DNA of 64,000 nucleotides from Streptomyces sp. SS1-1 (GTDB taxonomy: Bacteria; Actinomycetota; Actinomycetes; Streptomycetales; Streptomycetaceae). Made by a program: the position numbers and the translations under genes. A model generated the notes under the pieces. That model ran no database searches. It saw only the letters and a list, made by a program, of their open reading frames with translations, and was not told where the DNA came from. Location: positions 4,752,501 to 4,816,500 of the forward strand of contig NZ_WBXN01000004.1 in the NCBI RefSeq assembly GCF_008973465.1, read 5' to 3'. Positions 51,842 through 60,255 of this stretch are shown here, one piece after another (position 1 is the first letter of the stretch; each line of letters opens with the position of its first letter).

Positions 51842-52051
51842 CCTCACCTCCAAGGTGGTACAAGCTTCTCGGGGCCGAGGGTCGCCCCCCGGGGTAACGC
51901 GATCTGTGGTTCAGCGGTGACGCTACCGCGCTTCGAAGTTTCCTGTCCCCAGGACCCCAACCCCTTGCTGTCACTCATAGTAAACACACGGATACGCTCC
52001 GTGGCTAGGGGGTCTGCGGGCCCAATTGGGAAGAGCGCGCGCCGGTTTGAC

Positions 52052-52076
52052 GTACCCAGACGTCAGACGGTCGAAC
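52052..52076 (-). promoter_or_regulatory. Candidate SigB-type promoter upstream of the sigH operon
   Basis: On the minus strand GTTC, 15 bases, GGGTAC resembles the SigB-family consensus GTTT-N14-16-GGGTAA/C. It is 211 bases upstream of the anti-sigma start. It would allow autoregulation by SigH or a relative. Confidence 0.4.
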
Positions 52077-52111
52077 CGTCCGGTTCCGGCGCCGTCCAGC
52101 CTACGTCCCCG

Positions 52112-52372
52112 TCACACGAGAACGTGGTCCACGAAGCACCAGCGCCAGTTCTCCCCCGGCTCGAAGGTCCGCATGACCGGATGTCCGGTCTCCTTGTGGT
52201 GCGCGGTGGCGTGCCGGCTGGGGGAGGAGTCGCAGCAGCCGACGTGACCGCAGGTGAGGCAGAGCCGGAGTTGTACGGGATGCGTACCCTCCGCCAGACA
52301 CTCCGGACACGTCTCGCTCAGCGGCTCGGGTTCCGGGTGCGGCAGCCCGTCGGCGTGCGTGCACTGTTTCAT
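52112..52372 (-). CDS. UBP-type zinc-finger protein
   Basis: An 86-residue protein that is essentially one ZnF-UBP domain: CPEC, LRLCLTCGHVGCCDSS and RHATAHHKETGHPV supply the Cys/His ligands, and a Trp-rich end (NWRWCFVDHVLV) follows. In eukaryotes the domain binds the free C-terminus of ubiquitin; in bacteria the role is unknown. ATG 52372 is the first good start. Confidence 0.87.
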   Translation of the reverse strand: MKQCTHADGLPHPEPEPLSETCPECLAEGTHPVQLRLCLTCGHVGCCDSSPSRHATAHHKETGHPVMRTFEPGENWRWCFVDHVLV

Positions 52373-52520
52373 GATTGCCAGGTTACGACGGCCGCGCGGG
52401 GCCCCGCGCGCGAAAATCATGGCCGGGGAGCGCGGGTGGCCGCCGTCCCCCGGACGCGACGAGCGGACATACGAGCGGGCACGCGCGAGCGTGGGCGACG
52501 GACGAGGGTGGGCGAGAAGC

Positions 52521-54116
52521 ATGGACGTGATGCCGCTGCTGCTGCTGGTGGCGGGAAGCGCGGCGGTGGCCGCGCTCGCCCGGCGGGTCCCCGTCCCGGC
52601 CCCTCTGCTGCTCGTCACGGCCGGGCTCCTCGTGTCGTACGTGCCGGGCGTGCCGGACTACCGCCTCGACCCGCATGTCGTGCTGCCCCTGATCCTGCCG
52701 CCGCTGCTCTACACGGCGGCCACCGACAGCTCCTACCTCGACCTGCGCGCGCAGCTGCGCCCCGTGGCGCTGCTGTCCGTGGGGTACGTCCTGTTCGCGA
52801 CCGTCGTCGTGGGCTACGCCGCCTACCTCCTGGTCCCCGGGCTCCCGCTGACCGCGGCGCTGGTCCTGGGCGCGGTCGTGGCGCCGCCCGACGCGGTCGC
52901 GGCGACGGCCGTCGCCCGCCGGGTGGGCCTGCCGTCGCGGATCACCACGATCCTCCAGGGCGAGTCCCTGGTGAACGACGCCACCGCGATCACCGCCTAC
53001 CGGGTCGCCGTCGCCGCGGCGGTCGGCGAGGGCGCCACCTGGGCCGGCGGCATCCGCGAGTTCCTGCTGGCCGCCGTCGGGGGCGTCGTCGCCGGACTGG
53101 TGCTGATGGTGCCGATCCACTGGCTGCGCACCCATCTGAAGGAGGCGCTGCTGCAGAACACACTGTCGCTGCTGACCCCGTTCGTGGCGTACGCGGTCGC
53201 CGAGCAGGTGCACGCCTCCGGAGTGCTCGCCGTCGTGGTGGTCGCGCTCTACCTCGGGCACCGCGCGTGGGAGGTCGACTTCGCGACGCGGCTCCAGGAG
53301 GAGGCGGTCTGGAAGATGGTCGCGTTCGTGCTGGAGTCGGCCGTGTTCGCCCTGATCGGCCTGCAGCTGCCGGTGGTCCTCCGCGGCCTCGGCGAGTTCG
53401 AGGGCTCCACGGCCGCCTGGTACGCGACCGCCCTGTTCGCCGTCGTCGTCGCCTCGCGGTTCCTGTGGGTGTATCCGGCGACCTTCCTGCCGCGGATGCT
53501 CTCGGCCCGGATCAGGGAGCGCGAGGAGAACCCGACCTGGAAGGCGCCGTTCGTCATCTCCTGGGCCGGGATGCGGGGCGTGGTCTCCCTCGCCATCGCG
53601 TTCTCCATCCCGCTGACGATGCAGGAGGGCGAGCCGTTCCCCGAGCGCAACCTCATCCTGTTCCTGACCTTCACCACGGTGATCGGCACCCTCGTCGTGC
53701 AGGGCGTGACACTGCCGCCGCTGATCCGCCTGCTGAAGCTGCCCGGGCGCGACCCCCAGGCCGAGACCCTCGCCGAGGCCAACGCCCAGGCACAGGCGTC
53801 CCGGGCCGCCGAGGAACGCCTGCGGGAACTCCTCGCCGACGAACGCAACGCCCTCCCGGAGCCCCTGGTCGAGCGGCTGCGCGCGGTCCTGGAACGCCGG
53901 CGCAACTCCGTCTGGGAGCGCCTCGGCCAGGCCAACCCGATCACCGGCGAGTCCGTCGACGACACCTACCGGCGGCTGTCGCGGGAGGTGATCGGCGCCG
54001 AACGCGCGGTCTTCGTCAAGCTGCGCGACGGCCGCTACATCGACGACGAGATGCTGCGGACCCTGCTGCGCAGGCTGGACCTGGAGGAGGCGGCGGCCTA
54101 CCGCGAGGCCGACTGA
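52521..54116 (+). CDS. Na+/H+ antiporter (CPA1/NhaP type)
   Basis: A 531-residue protein with about 12 membrane helices. The transport-site motif GAVVAPPDAVAATAV (about residues 117-131, with the conserved Asp) and GESLVNDATAI (about 154-164) are typical of CPA1 antiporters. The C-terminal 120 residues are charged and helical, probably cytoplasmic and regulatory. It exchanges Na+ (or K+) for protons. Confidence 0.92.
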   Translation: MDVMPLLLLVAGSAAVAALARRVPVPAPLLLVTAGLLVSYVPGVPDYRLDPHVVLPLILPPLLYTAATDSSYLDLRAQLRPVALLSVGYVLFATVVVGYAAYLLVPGLPLTAALVLGAVVAPPDAVAATAVARRVGLPSRITTILQGESLVNDATAITAYRVAVAAAVGEGATWAGGIREFLLAAVGGVVAGLVLMVPIHWLRTHLKEALLQNTLSLLTPFVAYAVAEQVHASGVLAVVVVALYLGHRAWEVDFATRLQEEAVWKMVAFVLESAVFALIGLQLPVVLRGLGEFEGSTAAWYATALFAVVVASRFLWVYPATFLPRMLSARIREREENPTWKAPFVISWAGMRGVVSLAIAFSIPLTMQEGEPFPERNLILFLTFTTVIGTLVVQGVTLPPLIRLLKLPGRDPQAETLAEANAQAQASRAAEERLRELLADERNALPEPLVERLRAVLERRRNSVWERLGQANPITGESVDDTYRRLSREVIGAERAVFVKLRDGRYIDDEMLRTLLRRLDLEEAAAYREAD

Positions 54117-54135
54117 CCCGCGCCCGGCCCCGGAC

Positions 54136-55050
54136 TCACCCGGTGAACGGCGCCCCCGTGACGACGGCCGCGACCGTCGTCCCGCGCGCGAAGGCGCCCT
54201 CCTCGGCGAGGGCCACGAGCGCGTACAGCATTTTGGCGACATAGAGACGCTCGACGGGTATCCCGTGCCGGTCCTCGAAGTCGGCCGCGAAAGACTCCAG
54301 AGCGGGCGTCGTACGCGCGTACCCGCCGAAGTGGAAGCGCTCCTCCAGCGACCAGTCCCCGCGCGGGCCCCCGAACGCCGCCGACTGCAGGGCACGCACC
54401 TCGGCGCCGAGGAAGCCGCCCCTGAGCACCGGCACGCCCAGGGCCCGCTCGCCCGGCCCCAGGCCGGCGGCCAGCCCCGCCAGGGTCCCGCCCGTGCCGC
54501 ACGCCACCGCGACCACGTCGGCCCGCCCGCGCAGCTCCTCGCCCAGCGCCCGGCACCCCTGGACGGCGAGGGCGTTGCTGCCGCCCTCCGGGACCACATG
54601 AGCGTCCTGGGCGCCCGCCGCGCGCAGGACGGCGGCGAGCGTCGCGGGGTCGCCCTTGCGGCGGTACGTCGACCGGTCGACGAAGTGCAGCCGCATCCCG
54701 TCGGCCACGCACCGGGCCAGCGACGGGTTGAGGGGACGTTCCGCCAGCTCCTGGCCGCGCACCACGCCGACCGTGGGCAGGCCGAGGAGACGGCCCGCCG
54801 CCGCCGTGGCCCGCAGATGATTCGAATAGGCGCCGCCGAAGGTGACGACCGTGCGTCCGGCCGCGGCCGTCAGGTTCGGCGCGAGCTTGCGCCACTTGTT
54901 GCCGATCAGCTCCGGGTGGATCAGATCGTCCCGCTTGAGCAGCAGCCGCACCCCGCGCCGCTCCAGCCGCCCGTCCGCCGACTCGCACAGCGGCGACGGC
55001 AGCAGGGGCCCCAGGGCGGCGAGGTCGGGCACGGCGTCACGGCTGGTCAC
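54136..55050 (-). CDS. PLP-dependent D-cysteine desulfhydrase/ACC deaminase homologue
   Basis: A 304-residue fold-type II PLP enzyme: cofactor Lys in LIGNKWRKL (about residue 51), FGGAYSNHLRATAAAG (about 70-85), and a Gly-rich phosphate-binding CGTGGTLAGLAAG (about 188-200). True ACC deaminases need specific Tyr residues that I cannot confirm, so D-cysteine desulfhydrase is the safer call. It is convergent with the antiporter gene and follows the amidase gene by 27 bases. Confidence 0.82.
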   Translation of the reverse strand: MTSRDAVPDLAALGPLLPSPLCESADGRLERRGVRLLLKRDDLIHPELIGNKWRKLAPNLTAAAGRTVVTFGGAYSNHLRATAAAGRLLGLPTVGVVRGQELAERPLNPSLARCVADGMRLHFVDRSTYRRKGDPATLAAVLRAAGAQDAHVVPEGGSNALAVQGCRALGEELRGRADVVAVACGTGGTLAGLAAGLGPGERALGVPVLRGGFLGAEVRALQSAAFGGPRGDWSLEERFHFGGYARTTPALESFAADFEDRHGIPVERLYVAKMLYALVALAEEGAFARGTTVAAVVTGAPFTG

Positions 55051-55077
55051 CCGGCCATTGTGACCGGCGCGGCGCCG

Positions 55078-55668
55078 CTACTTCAGCCGCTCCTTGATGC
55101 GCCCGCGCAGGGACGCCATCGTGAACCCGCGCGGGTCCACCTTCCCGGGCTGCCACTCCAGATGCCCGATCACCGAGCGCTCGTTCCAGCCGTGATGCCG
55201 GCAGATGGCGGCCGACACCCGCTCGATCGCCTCCAGCTGCGCCTCGGGCCAGGGGTCCTTGCCGTCGCCCAGGTTCTCGCACTCGAAGCCGTAGAAGTGG
55301 CGGTTGCCGTCGGTGTTGGCCTCGTTGTCCGGCGGCAGCGCCTTCTCCGCGATGACCGCGCGCAGCACGTCGTCGTCCCCGAGCCCGGCGTGGTTGGCCC
55401 GGCCGTAGCCGACCAGGTGGACCTTGCCGTCCTTGGTGATCACGCCGTGGCAGAGCGGGCCGGGCAGCCCCTCGTAGCCCTTGCGGCACAGCTCCACGGT
55501 GTGCGCGCTGCCCTTGGTCACCGAGTGGTGGATCATCACGCCGTGCACGGGGCCCCAGGGCCCCTTGTGGTTGCGGTTGTGGTGCTCCCAGTCGCCGACC
55601 TCGACGACCGTCACGCCCTCCGCGCGCAGCCTCTGCAGGAATCTGCTCGCGGACATGGGAGTGGCCAT
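55078..55668 (-). CDS. N-acetylmuramoyl-L-alanine amidase-like protein (Amidase_2/PGRP fold)
   Basis: A 196-residue protein with zinc ligands visible as His in VMIHHSVT (about residue 47), His in IGHLEWQPGK (about 169) and Asp in KVDPRGF. The family cleaves the stem peptide from N-acetylmuramic acid. It has no signal peptide, like phage endolysins, so export is unclear. A GCGAGG-like site precedes the ATG. Confidence 0.85.
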   Translation of the reverse strand: MATPMSASRFLQRLRAEGVTVVEVGDWEHHNRNHKGPWGPVHGVMIHHSVTKGSAHTVELCRKGYEGLPGPLCHGVITKDGKVHLVGYGRANHAGLGDDDVLRAVIAEKALPPDNEANTDGNRHFYGFECENLGDGKDPWPEAQLEAIERVSAAICRHHGWNERSVIGHLEWQPGKVDPRGFTMASLRGRIKERLK

Positions 55669-55970
55669 GTACGCCTCCTCGCGCCGTGGGGCGGCCGCCG
55701 GATGCGGCCGCCTCGTACCGGTGCTTTACCGGAAACGGAGGAAAGGACTCCTTCTCGCCTCCCCGCTCGCACGGTGAGCGAGCCGTTTCGGCCAGTCCGC
55801 GGCGCCGGTACGGATGGACAGAAGACCGCCATCTGCCCAGCGCGCCGGTGATCCATTCCCCCTCGTTCGTGTAATAGCACCAACACGTTCCGTGATGAAA
55901 GCCTGGTCAGGCAGATCGCTACGCGTGGCGCCACGACGGCGCCGGTGCACGACCGGGAGGGCAATTCCAT
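55669..55970. other. Divergent non-coding region upstream of the encapsulin gene
   Basis: A 302-base gap between the divergent amidase and encapsulin genes. It contains several short inverted repeats (for example CCGGTGCTTTACCGG near 55718) and an AT-richer patch near 55860-55895 (TTCGTGTAATAGCACC) that could be the encapsulin promoter. GGGAGGG at 55952-55958 is the ribosome-binding site. Confidence 0.6.
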
Positions 55971-57377
55971 ATGTCGGTAGGCGAAGAGGTCCGTACGGAG
56001 CAGGCCAAGTCGCAGCAGAGCCTCGGCACGGCGGCCGCACGGAACCTGGCCACCACGACCAAGTCAGCACCCCAGATGCAGGAGATCAGCTCCCGCTGGC
56101 TGCTGCGCATGCTGCCCTGGGTCAATGTGCAGGGCGGCACGTACCGGGTGAACCGGCGGCTGACGTACGCCGTGGGGGACGGCCGGGTCACGTTCGTGAA
56201 GACCGGCGACCGGGTCGAGGTCATCCCCGCCGAGCTGGGCGAACTCCCGGTGCTGCGGGACTTCGAGGACGAGGACGTGCTCTCCGAGCTGGCCCAGCGC
56301 TGTACGCAGCGGGAGTTCGCGGCCGGCCAGGTCATCGCCTCGTTCGGCAGCCCGGCCGACGCGGTGTACCTGCTGGCGCACGGCAGGGTGGAGAAGATCG
56401 GCACCGGCCCCTACGGGGAGGACGAGCTGCTGGGTGTCCTCGCCGACGGCGCCTACCTCGGCGAGCAGGCGCTGCTCGACCCCGACGCCATCTGGGAGTA
56501 CACGGCCCGCACGGCCACCGCCTGCACCGTCCTGGTCCTGGACCGCCGGGACTTCCAGCAGATCGCCGAGCGCGCCGAGTCCCTCCAGGGGCATCTGGAG
56601 CAGCTGCGGTCGATCCCCGCGCAGCGCACCAACAAGTACGGCGAGAAGGCGCTCGACCTGGCGGCCGGCCACAGCGGCGAGCCGGACATCCCGCACACCT
56701 TCGTGGACTACGAGGCCCGGCCCCGCGAGTACGAACTGAGCATCGCCCAGACCGTGCTGCGCATCCACACGCGCGTGGCCGACCTGTACAACCAGCCGAT
56801 GAACCAGACCGAGCAGCAGCTGCGGCTCACCGTGGAGGCCCTGAAGGAGCGCCAGGAGCACGAACTCGTCAACAACCGCGAGTTCGGCCTGCTCCACAAC
56901 TGCGAGTACGACCAGCGGCTCCAGCCGCACGACGGCGTGCCCAGCCCCGACGACATGGACGAGCTGCTCAGCCGCCGGCGCGGCACCAAGATGTTCCTCG
57001 CCCACCCGCGCGCGATCTCCGCGTTCGGACGCGAGCTGAACAAGCGCGGACTGGTCCCGGAGACCATCGAGATGGGCGGCAACCGCATCCCGACCTGGCG
57101 GGGCGTGCCCATCTACCCGTGCAACAAGATCCCGGTCACCGAGGCCCGGACGACCTCGATCATCGCGCTGCGCACCGGCGAGGCGGAGCAGGGCGTCATC
57201 GGGCTCCAGCAGGCGGGCATCCCCGACGAGATCGAGCCGAGCCTGTCGTGCCGCTTCATGGGCATCAACGAACAGGCCGTCATCAACTACCTGGTGACGG
57301 CGTACTACTCGGCCGCCGTCCTCGTCCCGGACGCCCTCGGCGTCCTGGAGAACGTCGAGATCGGCCGTTGGCGATGA
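55971..57377 (+). CDS. eshA: Family 2B encapsulin shell protein with cNMP-binding domain (EshA-type)
   Basis: A 468-residue protein. N-terminal arm (residues 1-50), then a start of the HK97-like shell fold, an inserted cyclic-nucleotide-binding domain (about 94-212, with the phosphate-binding cassette AYLGEQALL at 161-169 and Arg180), and the rest of the shell domain (about 220-468, containing DYEARPREYELSIAQTVLRI and IPTWRGVPIYPCNKIPVTE). This is the layout of family 2B encapsulins, known in Streptomyces as EshA, which form nanocompartments. The polyprenyl synthase gene follows 123 bases on and is a likely cargo. Confidence 0.92.
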   Translation: MSVGEEVRTEQAKSQQSLGTAAARNLATTTKSAPQMQEISSRWLLRMLPWVNVQGGTYRVNRRLTYAVGDGRVTFVKTGDRVEVIPAELGELPVLRDFEDEDVLSELAQRCTQREFAAGQVIASFGSPADAVYLLAHGRVEKIGTGPYGEDELLGVLADGAYLGEQALLDPDAIWEYTARTATACTVLVLDRRDFQQIAERAESLQGHLEQLRSIPAQRTNKYGEKALDLAAGHSGEPDIPHTFVDYEARPREYELSIAQTVLRIHTRVADLYNQPMNQTEQQLRLTVEALKERQEHELVNNREFGLLHNCEYDQRLQPHDGVPSPDDMDELLSRRRGTKMFLAHPRAISAFGRELNKRGLVPETIEMGGNRIPTWRGVPIYPCNKIPVTEARTTSIIALRTGEAEQGVIGLQQAGIPDEIEPSLSCRFMGINEQAVINYLVTAYYSAAVLVPDALGVLENVEIGRWR

Positions 57378-57500
57378 CCTTCGCCGGCGGTACGCCGTGT
57401 TCCGCGCACGCCGCGTGGGTAGACCCACCGCGTAGGCGTCCAGCCGGAGCGGAAGGGCCACCGTGGGCCGACTCATCGAGGCGAGGCCGTGGGTGAGTTC

Positions 57501-58628
57501 ATGACGGAGACACAGCACCGCCCCGCCGGGGTACCGCGTCCGACCGAGCCGCCCGAGGGGCGGGGGCCCGCCCTGACCGGCCCGCAGGGCCGCCCGGGGC
57601 CTGCCGACCCGCCCGAGGCGGCGGCGATCATGCAGGGCACCCGGGCGTCCGTCGACCCCGAGATGCGCGCCGCGATCGAGTCGCTGCCGCCCTCCATGCG
57701 CCGGATCGCGCTCTACCACTTCGGCTGGACCGACCCGGACGGCAATCCGGCGACGGGCGGCGCGGGCAAGGCCATCCGGCCCGCCCTCGTCCTCACCGCC
57801 GCGGCGGCCCTCGGCGGGCCACGGGCCCGGGCGGCGGCCCTGCGGGCGGCCGTCGCGGTGGAACTGGTCCACAACTTCACGTTGTTGCACGACGACGTGA
57901 TGGACCGGGACACCACCCGCCGGCACCGGCCCACCGCGTGGACCGTGTTCGGCGACGCCGACGCGATCCTCGCCGGGGACGCCCTGCAGGCGCTCGCCCT
58001 GCGCCTGCTCGCCGAGGACCCGCATCCGGCGTCCTCCGCGGCCGCGGCCCGGCTCGCCGACTGCGTGGTCGAGCTGTGCGAAGGCCAGCACGCCGACACC
58101 GCGCTGGAGAAGCGGCACCCCGGCGAGGTCTCCCTCGACGAGGTGCTCGCCATGGCCGAGGCCAAGACCGGCGCGCTCCTCGGCTGCGCCTGCGCGCTCG
58201 GGGCGCTGTACGCGGGCGCCGGCGACGACGAGGTGCGGGCGCTGGACGCGTTCGGCCGCGAGGCCGGGCTCGCGTTCCAGCTCATCGACGACGTGATCGG
58301 CATATGGGGAGACCCGGGCCGCACCGGCAAACCGGTCGGCGCGGACCTCGCCGCCCGCAAGAAGTCGCTGCCCGTCGTCGCGGCGCTCACCTCGGGCGGC
58401 CCGGCGGCCCGTGAGCTCGCCGAGCTGTACACGACGCCCTACGACCAGGAGGACCTTCAGCGCACCGCGCTCGCCGTGGAACGGGCGGGCGGCCGTGACT
58501 GGGCGCAGGCCCAGGCCGCGGACCGGATGGCCCGTGCCGTGCAGGCGCTCGCCCGCGCGGTGCCCGACCCGGAGGAGGCGGGGGGACTGCTGGCGCTGGC
58601 CGAGTTCGTGACCCGGCGCAGCGCCTGA
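57501..58628 (+). CDS. Polyprenyl diphosphate synthase, probable encapsulin cargo
   Basis: A 375-residue trans-isoprenyl diphosphate synthase: GKAIRP (89-94), first Asp-rich motif DDVMD (131-135) and second region QLIDDVIGIWGD. It condenses isopentenyl diphosphate with allylic diphosphates (C15-C25 product, not determinable here). The first 45 residues are Pro/Gly-rich and without predicted structure, unlike stand-alone synthases; such tails direct cargo into family 2 encapsulins. A GTG at 57489 is an alternative start. No terpene cyclase is adjacent. Confidence 0.9.
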   Translation: MTETQHRPAGVPRPTEPPEGRGPALTGPQGRPGPADPPEAAAIMQGTRASVDPEMRAAIESLPPSMRRIALYHFGWTDPDGNPATGGAGKAIRPALVLTAAAALGGPRARAAALRAAVAVELVHNFTLLHDDVMDRDTTRRHRPTAWTVFGDADAILAGDALQALALRLLAEDPHPASSAAAARLADCVVELCEGQHADTALEKRHPGEVSLDEVLAMAEAKTGALLGCACALGALYAGAGDDEVRALDAFGREAGLAFQLIDDVIGIWGDPGRTGKPVGADLAARKKSLPVVAALTSGGPAARELAELYTTPYDQEDLQRTALAVERAGGRDWAQAQAADRMARAVQALARAVPDPEEAGGLLALAEFVTRRSA

Positions 58629-58857
58629 GCGAGGGCCGCGGGCAGGGCGCCGCGGCCATGAGGACCCCGGAGCCATCGGGGCCGTACGGCTCCTGACCCC
58701 GTACGGCGCCTTCCTGGCTCCGGCCCGGCGGGTCCCGCACATCCCCACGGTGTGCGGGGCCCGTCCCCTGTCCCGCCTCCGTACGCGGGTGCCCCCTGTC
58801 CGCCTCCGTGAGCCGAACGGATCGCGTCAAAGTCGTCCCCGGTGCGGCAGGACACGG

Positions 58858-58886
58858 TCAACCGGCCTACGATCAAGGCCGGTTGA
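58858..58886. repeat. Perfect 10-base inverted repeat upstream of GNAT gene
   Basis: TCAACCGGCC and GGCCGGTTGA (58858-58867, 58877-58886) with a 9-base spacer, ending 19 bases before the start codon. It could be an operator or an RNA hairpin near the ribosome-binding site. Confidence 0.75.
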
Positions 58887-58905
58887 GACGAAGGGGCGCG
58901 GACTC

Positions 58906-59499
58906 ATGGGTGTGGCGATCCGGACGGCGGGCGAGGCGGACCGGGAGCTGGTGGTCGGGCTGCTGGACGCGGCCTTCCAGAACGACCCGGTCAGCAGCTG
59001 GGTCTTCCCCGGCGAGGAGCACCGCCGTACCACCCACCCGAAGCTGATGGCCGCGTTCACCGATGTCGTCCTGGCCCACGGCCGGATCGACGTCACCGAG
59101 GACGGCACGGCCTGCGCGCTGTGGATGTCCGTCCCCGCCGACGCGCCCGAGCAGGACGACGAGGGCCCCGCCCAGCTGCGCGCGGACGTCGACCCGGACA
59201 ACGAGCGCGTCGAACTGATCGGCCGGCTGACCGCCGGGGTCCATCCGGCCGGGCGGGCCCACGAGTACCTGTGGATGATCGCCGCGGCCCCGGAGCGGCA
59301 GGGGCAGGGCCTGGGCACGGCCCTGATCACCTCCGTCCTCGACCGTTGCGACCAGGAAGGTCTCGGCGCCTACCTGGAGGCGAGCAGCGCCCGCAGCCGT
59401 GTGCTGTACGAACGCCTCGGCTTCACCCTGGAAGGACGCCCCCTCGACCTCCCGGAGGGCCCGCGAATGTGGCCGATGTGGCGCGAGCCGCGGGCCTGA
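58906..59499 (+). CDS. GNAT-family N-acetyltransferase
   Basis: A 197-residue GNAT protein starting MGVAIRTAGEADREL. Acetyl-CoA-binding motif A reads APERQGQGLGTALITSVL (about residues 125-142), then ARSRVLYERLGFTLEG (about 161-176). A GHSPW-like acidic insert lies in the middle. The substrate is unknown. An AAGGGG site lies upstream, next to a perfect inverted repeat. Confidence 0.87.
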   Translation: MGVAIRTAGEADRELVVGLLDAAFQNDPVSSWVFPGEEHRRTTHPKLMAAFTDVVLAHGRIDVTEDGTACALWMSVPADAPEQDDEGPAQLRADVDPDNERVELIGRLTAGVHPAGRAHEYLWMIAAAPERQGQGLGTALITSVLDRCDQEGLGAYLEASSARSRVLYERLGFTLEGRPLDLPEGPRMWPMWREPRA

Positions 59500-59530
59500 G
59501 CCCGGCCGCCCCACCACCGGCCGGCCACGC

Positions 59531-60121
59531 CTACTCCTCCGGGAGCACCGTCGCCGTGATGCGTTCCACCAGCCCGTCCGGGATGCTCACGCCGGGCAGG
59601 ACGCCGTCCAGGACGTCCGGCAGGGTCAGGTGCTCCATGAGCAGGCCCAGCATCGCCAGATAGAGGACGGTGACGACCTCGTCGCCGCCGGGCAGCCCGG
59701 CGGAGCGGTGGAAGGCGAGGGCCTCGTCGAGGTCGCCGCGCACCGACTTGGTGAACGCGTCGCGCAGTTCGGGGCGCCGTGACGCCTCCAGGCGCATCTC
59801 CAGCAGCGCCAGATACCCCGTGCGGTCGCGGGTCGCGCGGCCCATCAGGTCGTGCATGAACGCGGTGACGAGCGAGCGGTCCTTCGGCCGTTCGAGCAGC
59901 CCGGCCATCACCTTCGGGTCCGGCGCGAGCCGCGTGTGCAGCCGGGCGTCGATCTGCCGGAGCAGGTCCGCGCGCCCGGTGAAGTAGTTGGAGGCGGTGC
60001 CGACCGGCACCCCGGCCTCGGCGTCCACCGCCCGGAAGGTCAGCCCCCGCGCCCCCTCGCGCGCCAGCACCTCGACGCCCGCGTCGACGAGAGCGGCCCG
60101 CCGCTCCGGATTCCCCGCCAT
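59531..60121 (-). CDS. TetR-family transcriptional regulator
   Basis: A 196-residue TetR protein: helix-turn-helix FRAVDAEAGVPVGTASNYFT (about residues 29-48) and a C-terminal TetR ligand domain. It is divergent from a dihydrofolate-reductase-like gene across a repeat-rich 134-base gap, so it probably represses both itself and that gene. The inducer is unknown. Confidence 0.9.
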   Translation of the reverse strand: MAGNPERRAALVDAGVEVLAREGARGLTFRAVDAEAGVPVGTASNYFTGRADLLRQIDARLHTRLAPDPKVMAGLLERPKDRSLVTAFMHDLMGRATRDRTGYLALLEMRLEASRRPELRDAFTKSVRGDLDEALAFHRSAGLPGGDEVVTVLYLAMLGLLMEHLTLPDVLDGVLPGVSIPDGLVERITATVLPEE

Positions 60122-60169
60122 GCGGAATCCCCTCCCTCACTTGAAGCTCTCACGGAACAGCACGGGAAA

Positions 60170-60228
60170 AGCACTTGTAACCACTACAGGTGGAGCACTA
60201 CAACTGAAGCACTAGAACCGAAGTGGTT
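60170..60228. promoter_or_regulatory. Candidate TetR operator region with repeated AGCACT units
   Basis: AGCACT occurs three times (60170, 60194, 60208), each followed within a few bases by a AAC triplet, and AACCACT (60179-60185) is inverted as AGTGGTT (60222-60228). The region is AT-rich between two divergent starts. It probably binds the adjacent TetR regulator. Confidence 0.55.
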
Positions 60229-60255
60229 GCGGTCAGCCTACGAAAAGAGACCGGC

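Noticed and set aside
56064..58748. 894-codon minus-strand frame opposite the encapsulin and synthase genes
   Set aside because: Antisense shadow; both plus-strand genes have intact motifs, and the frame joins two genes across their gap.
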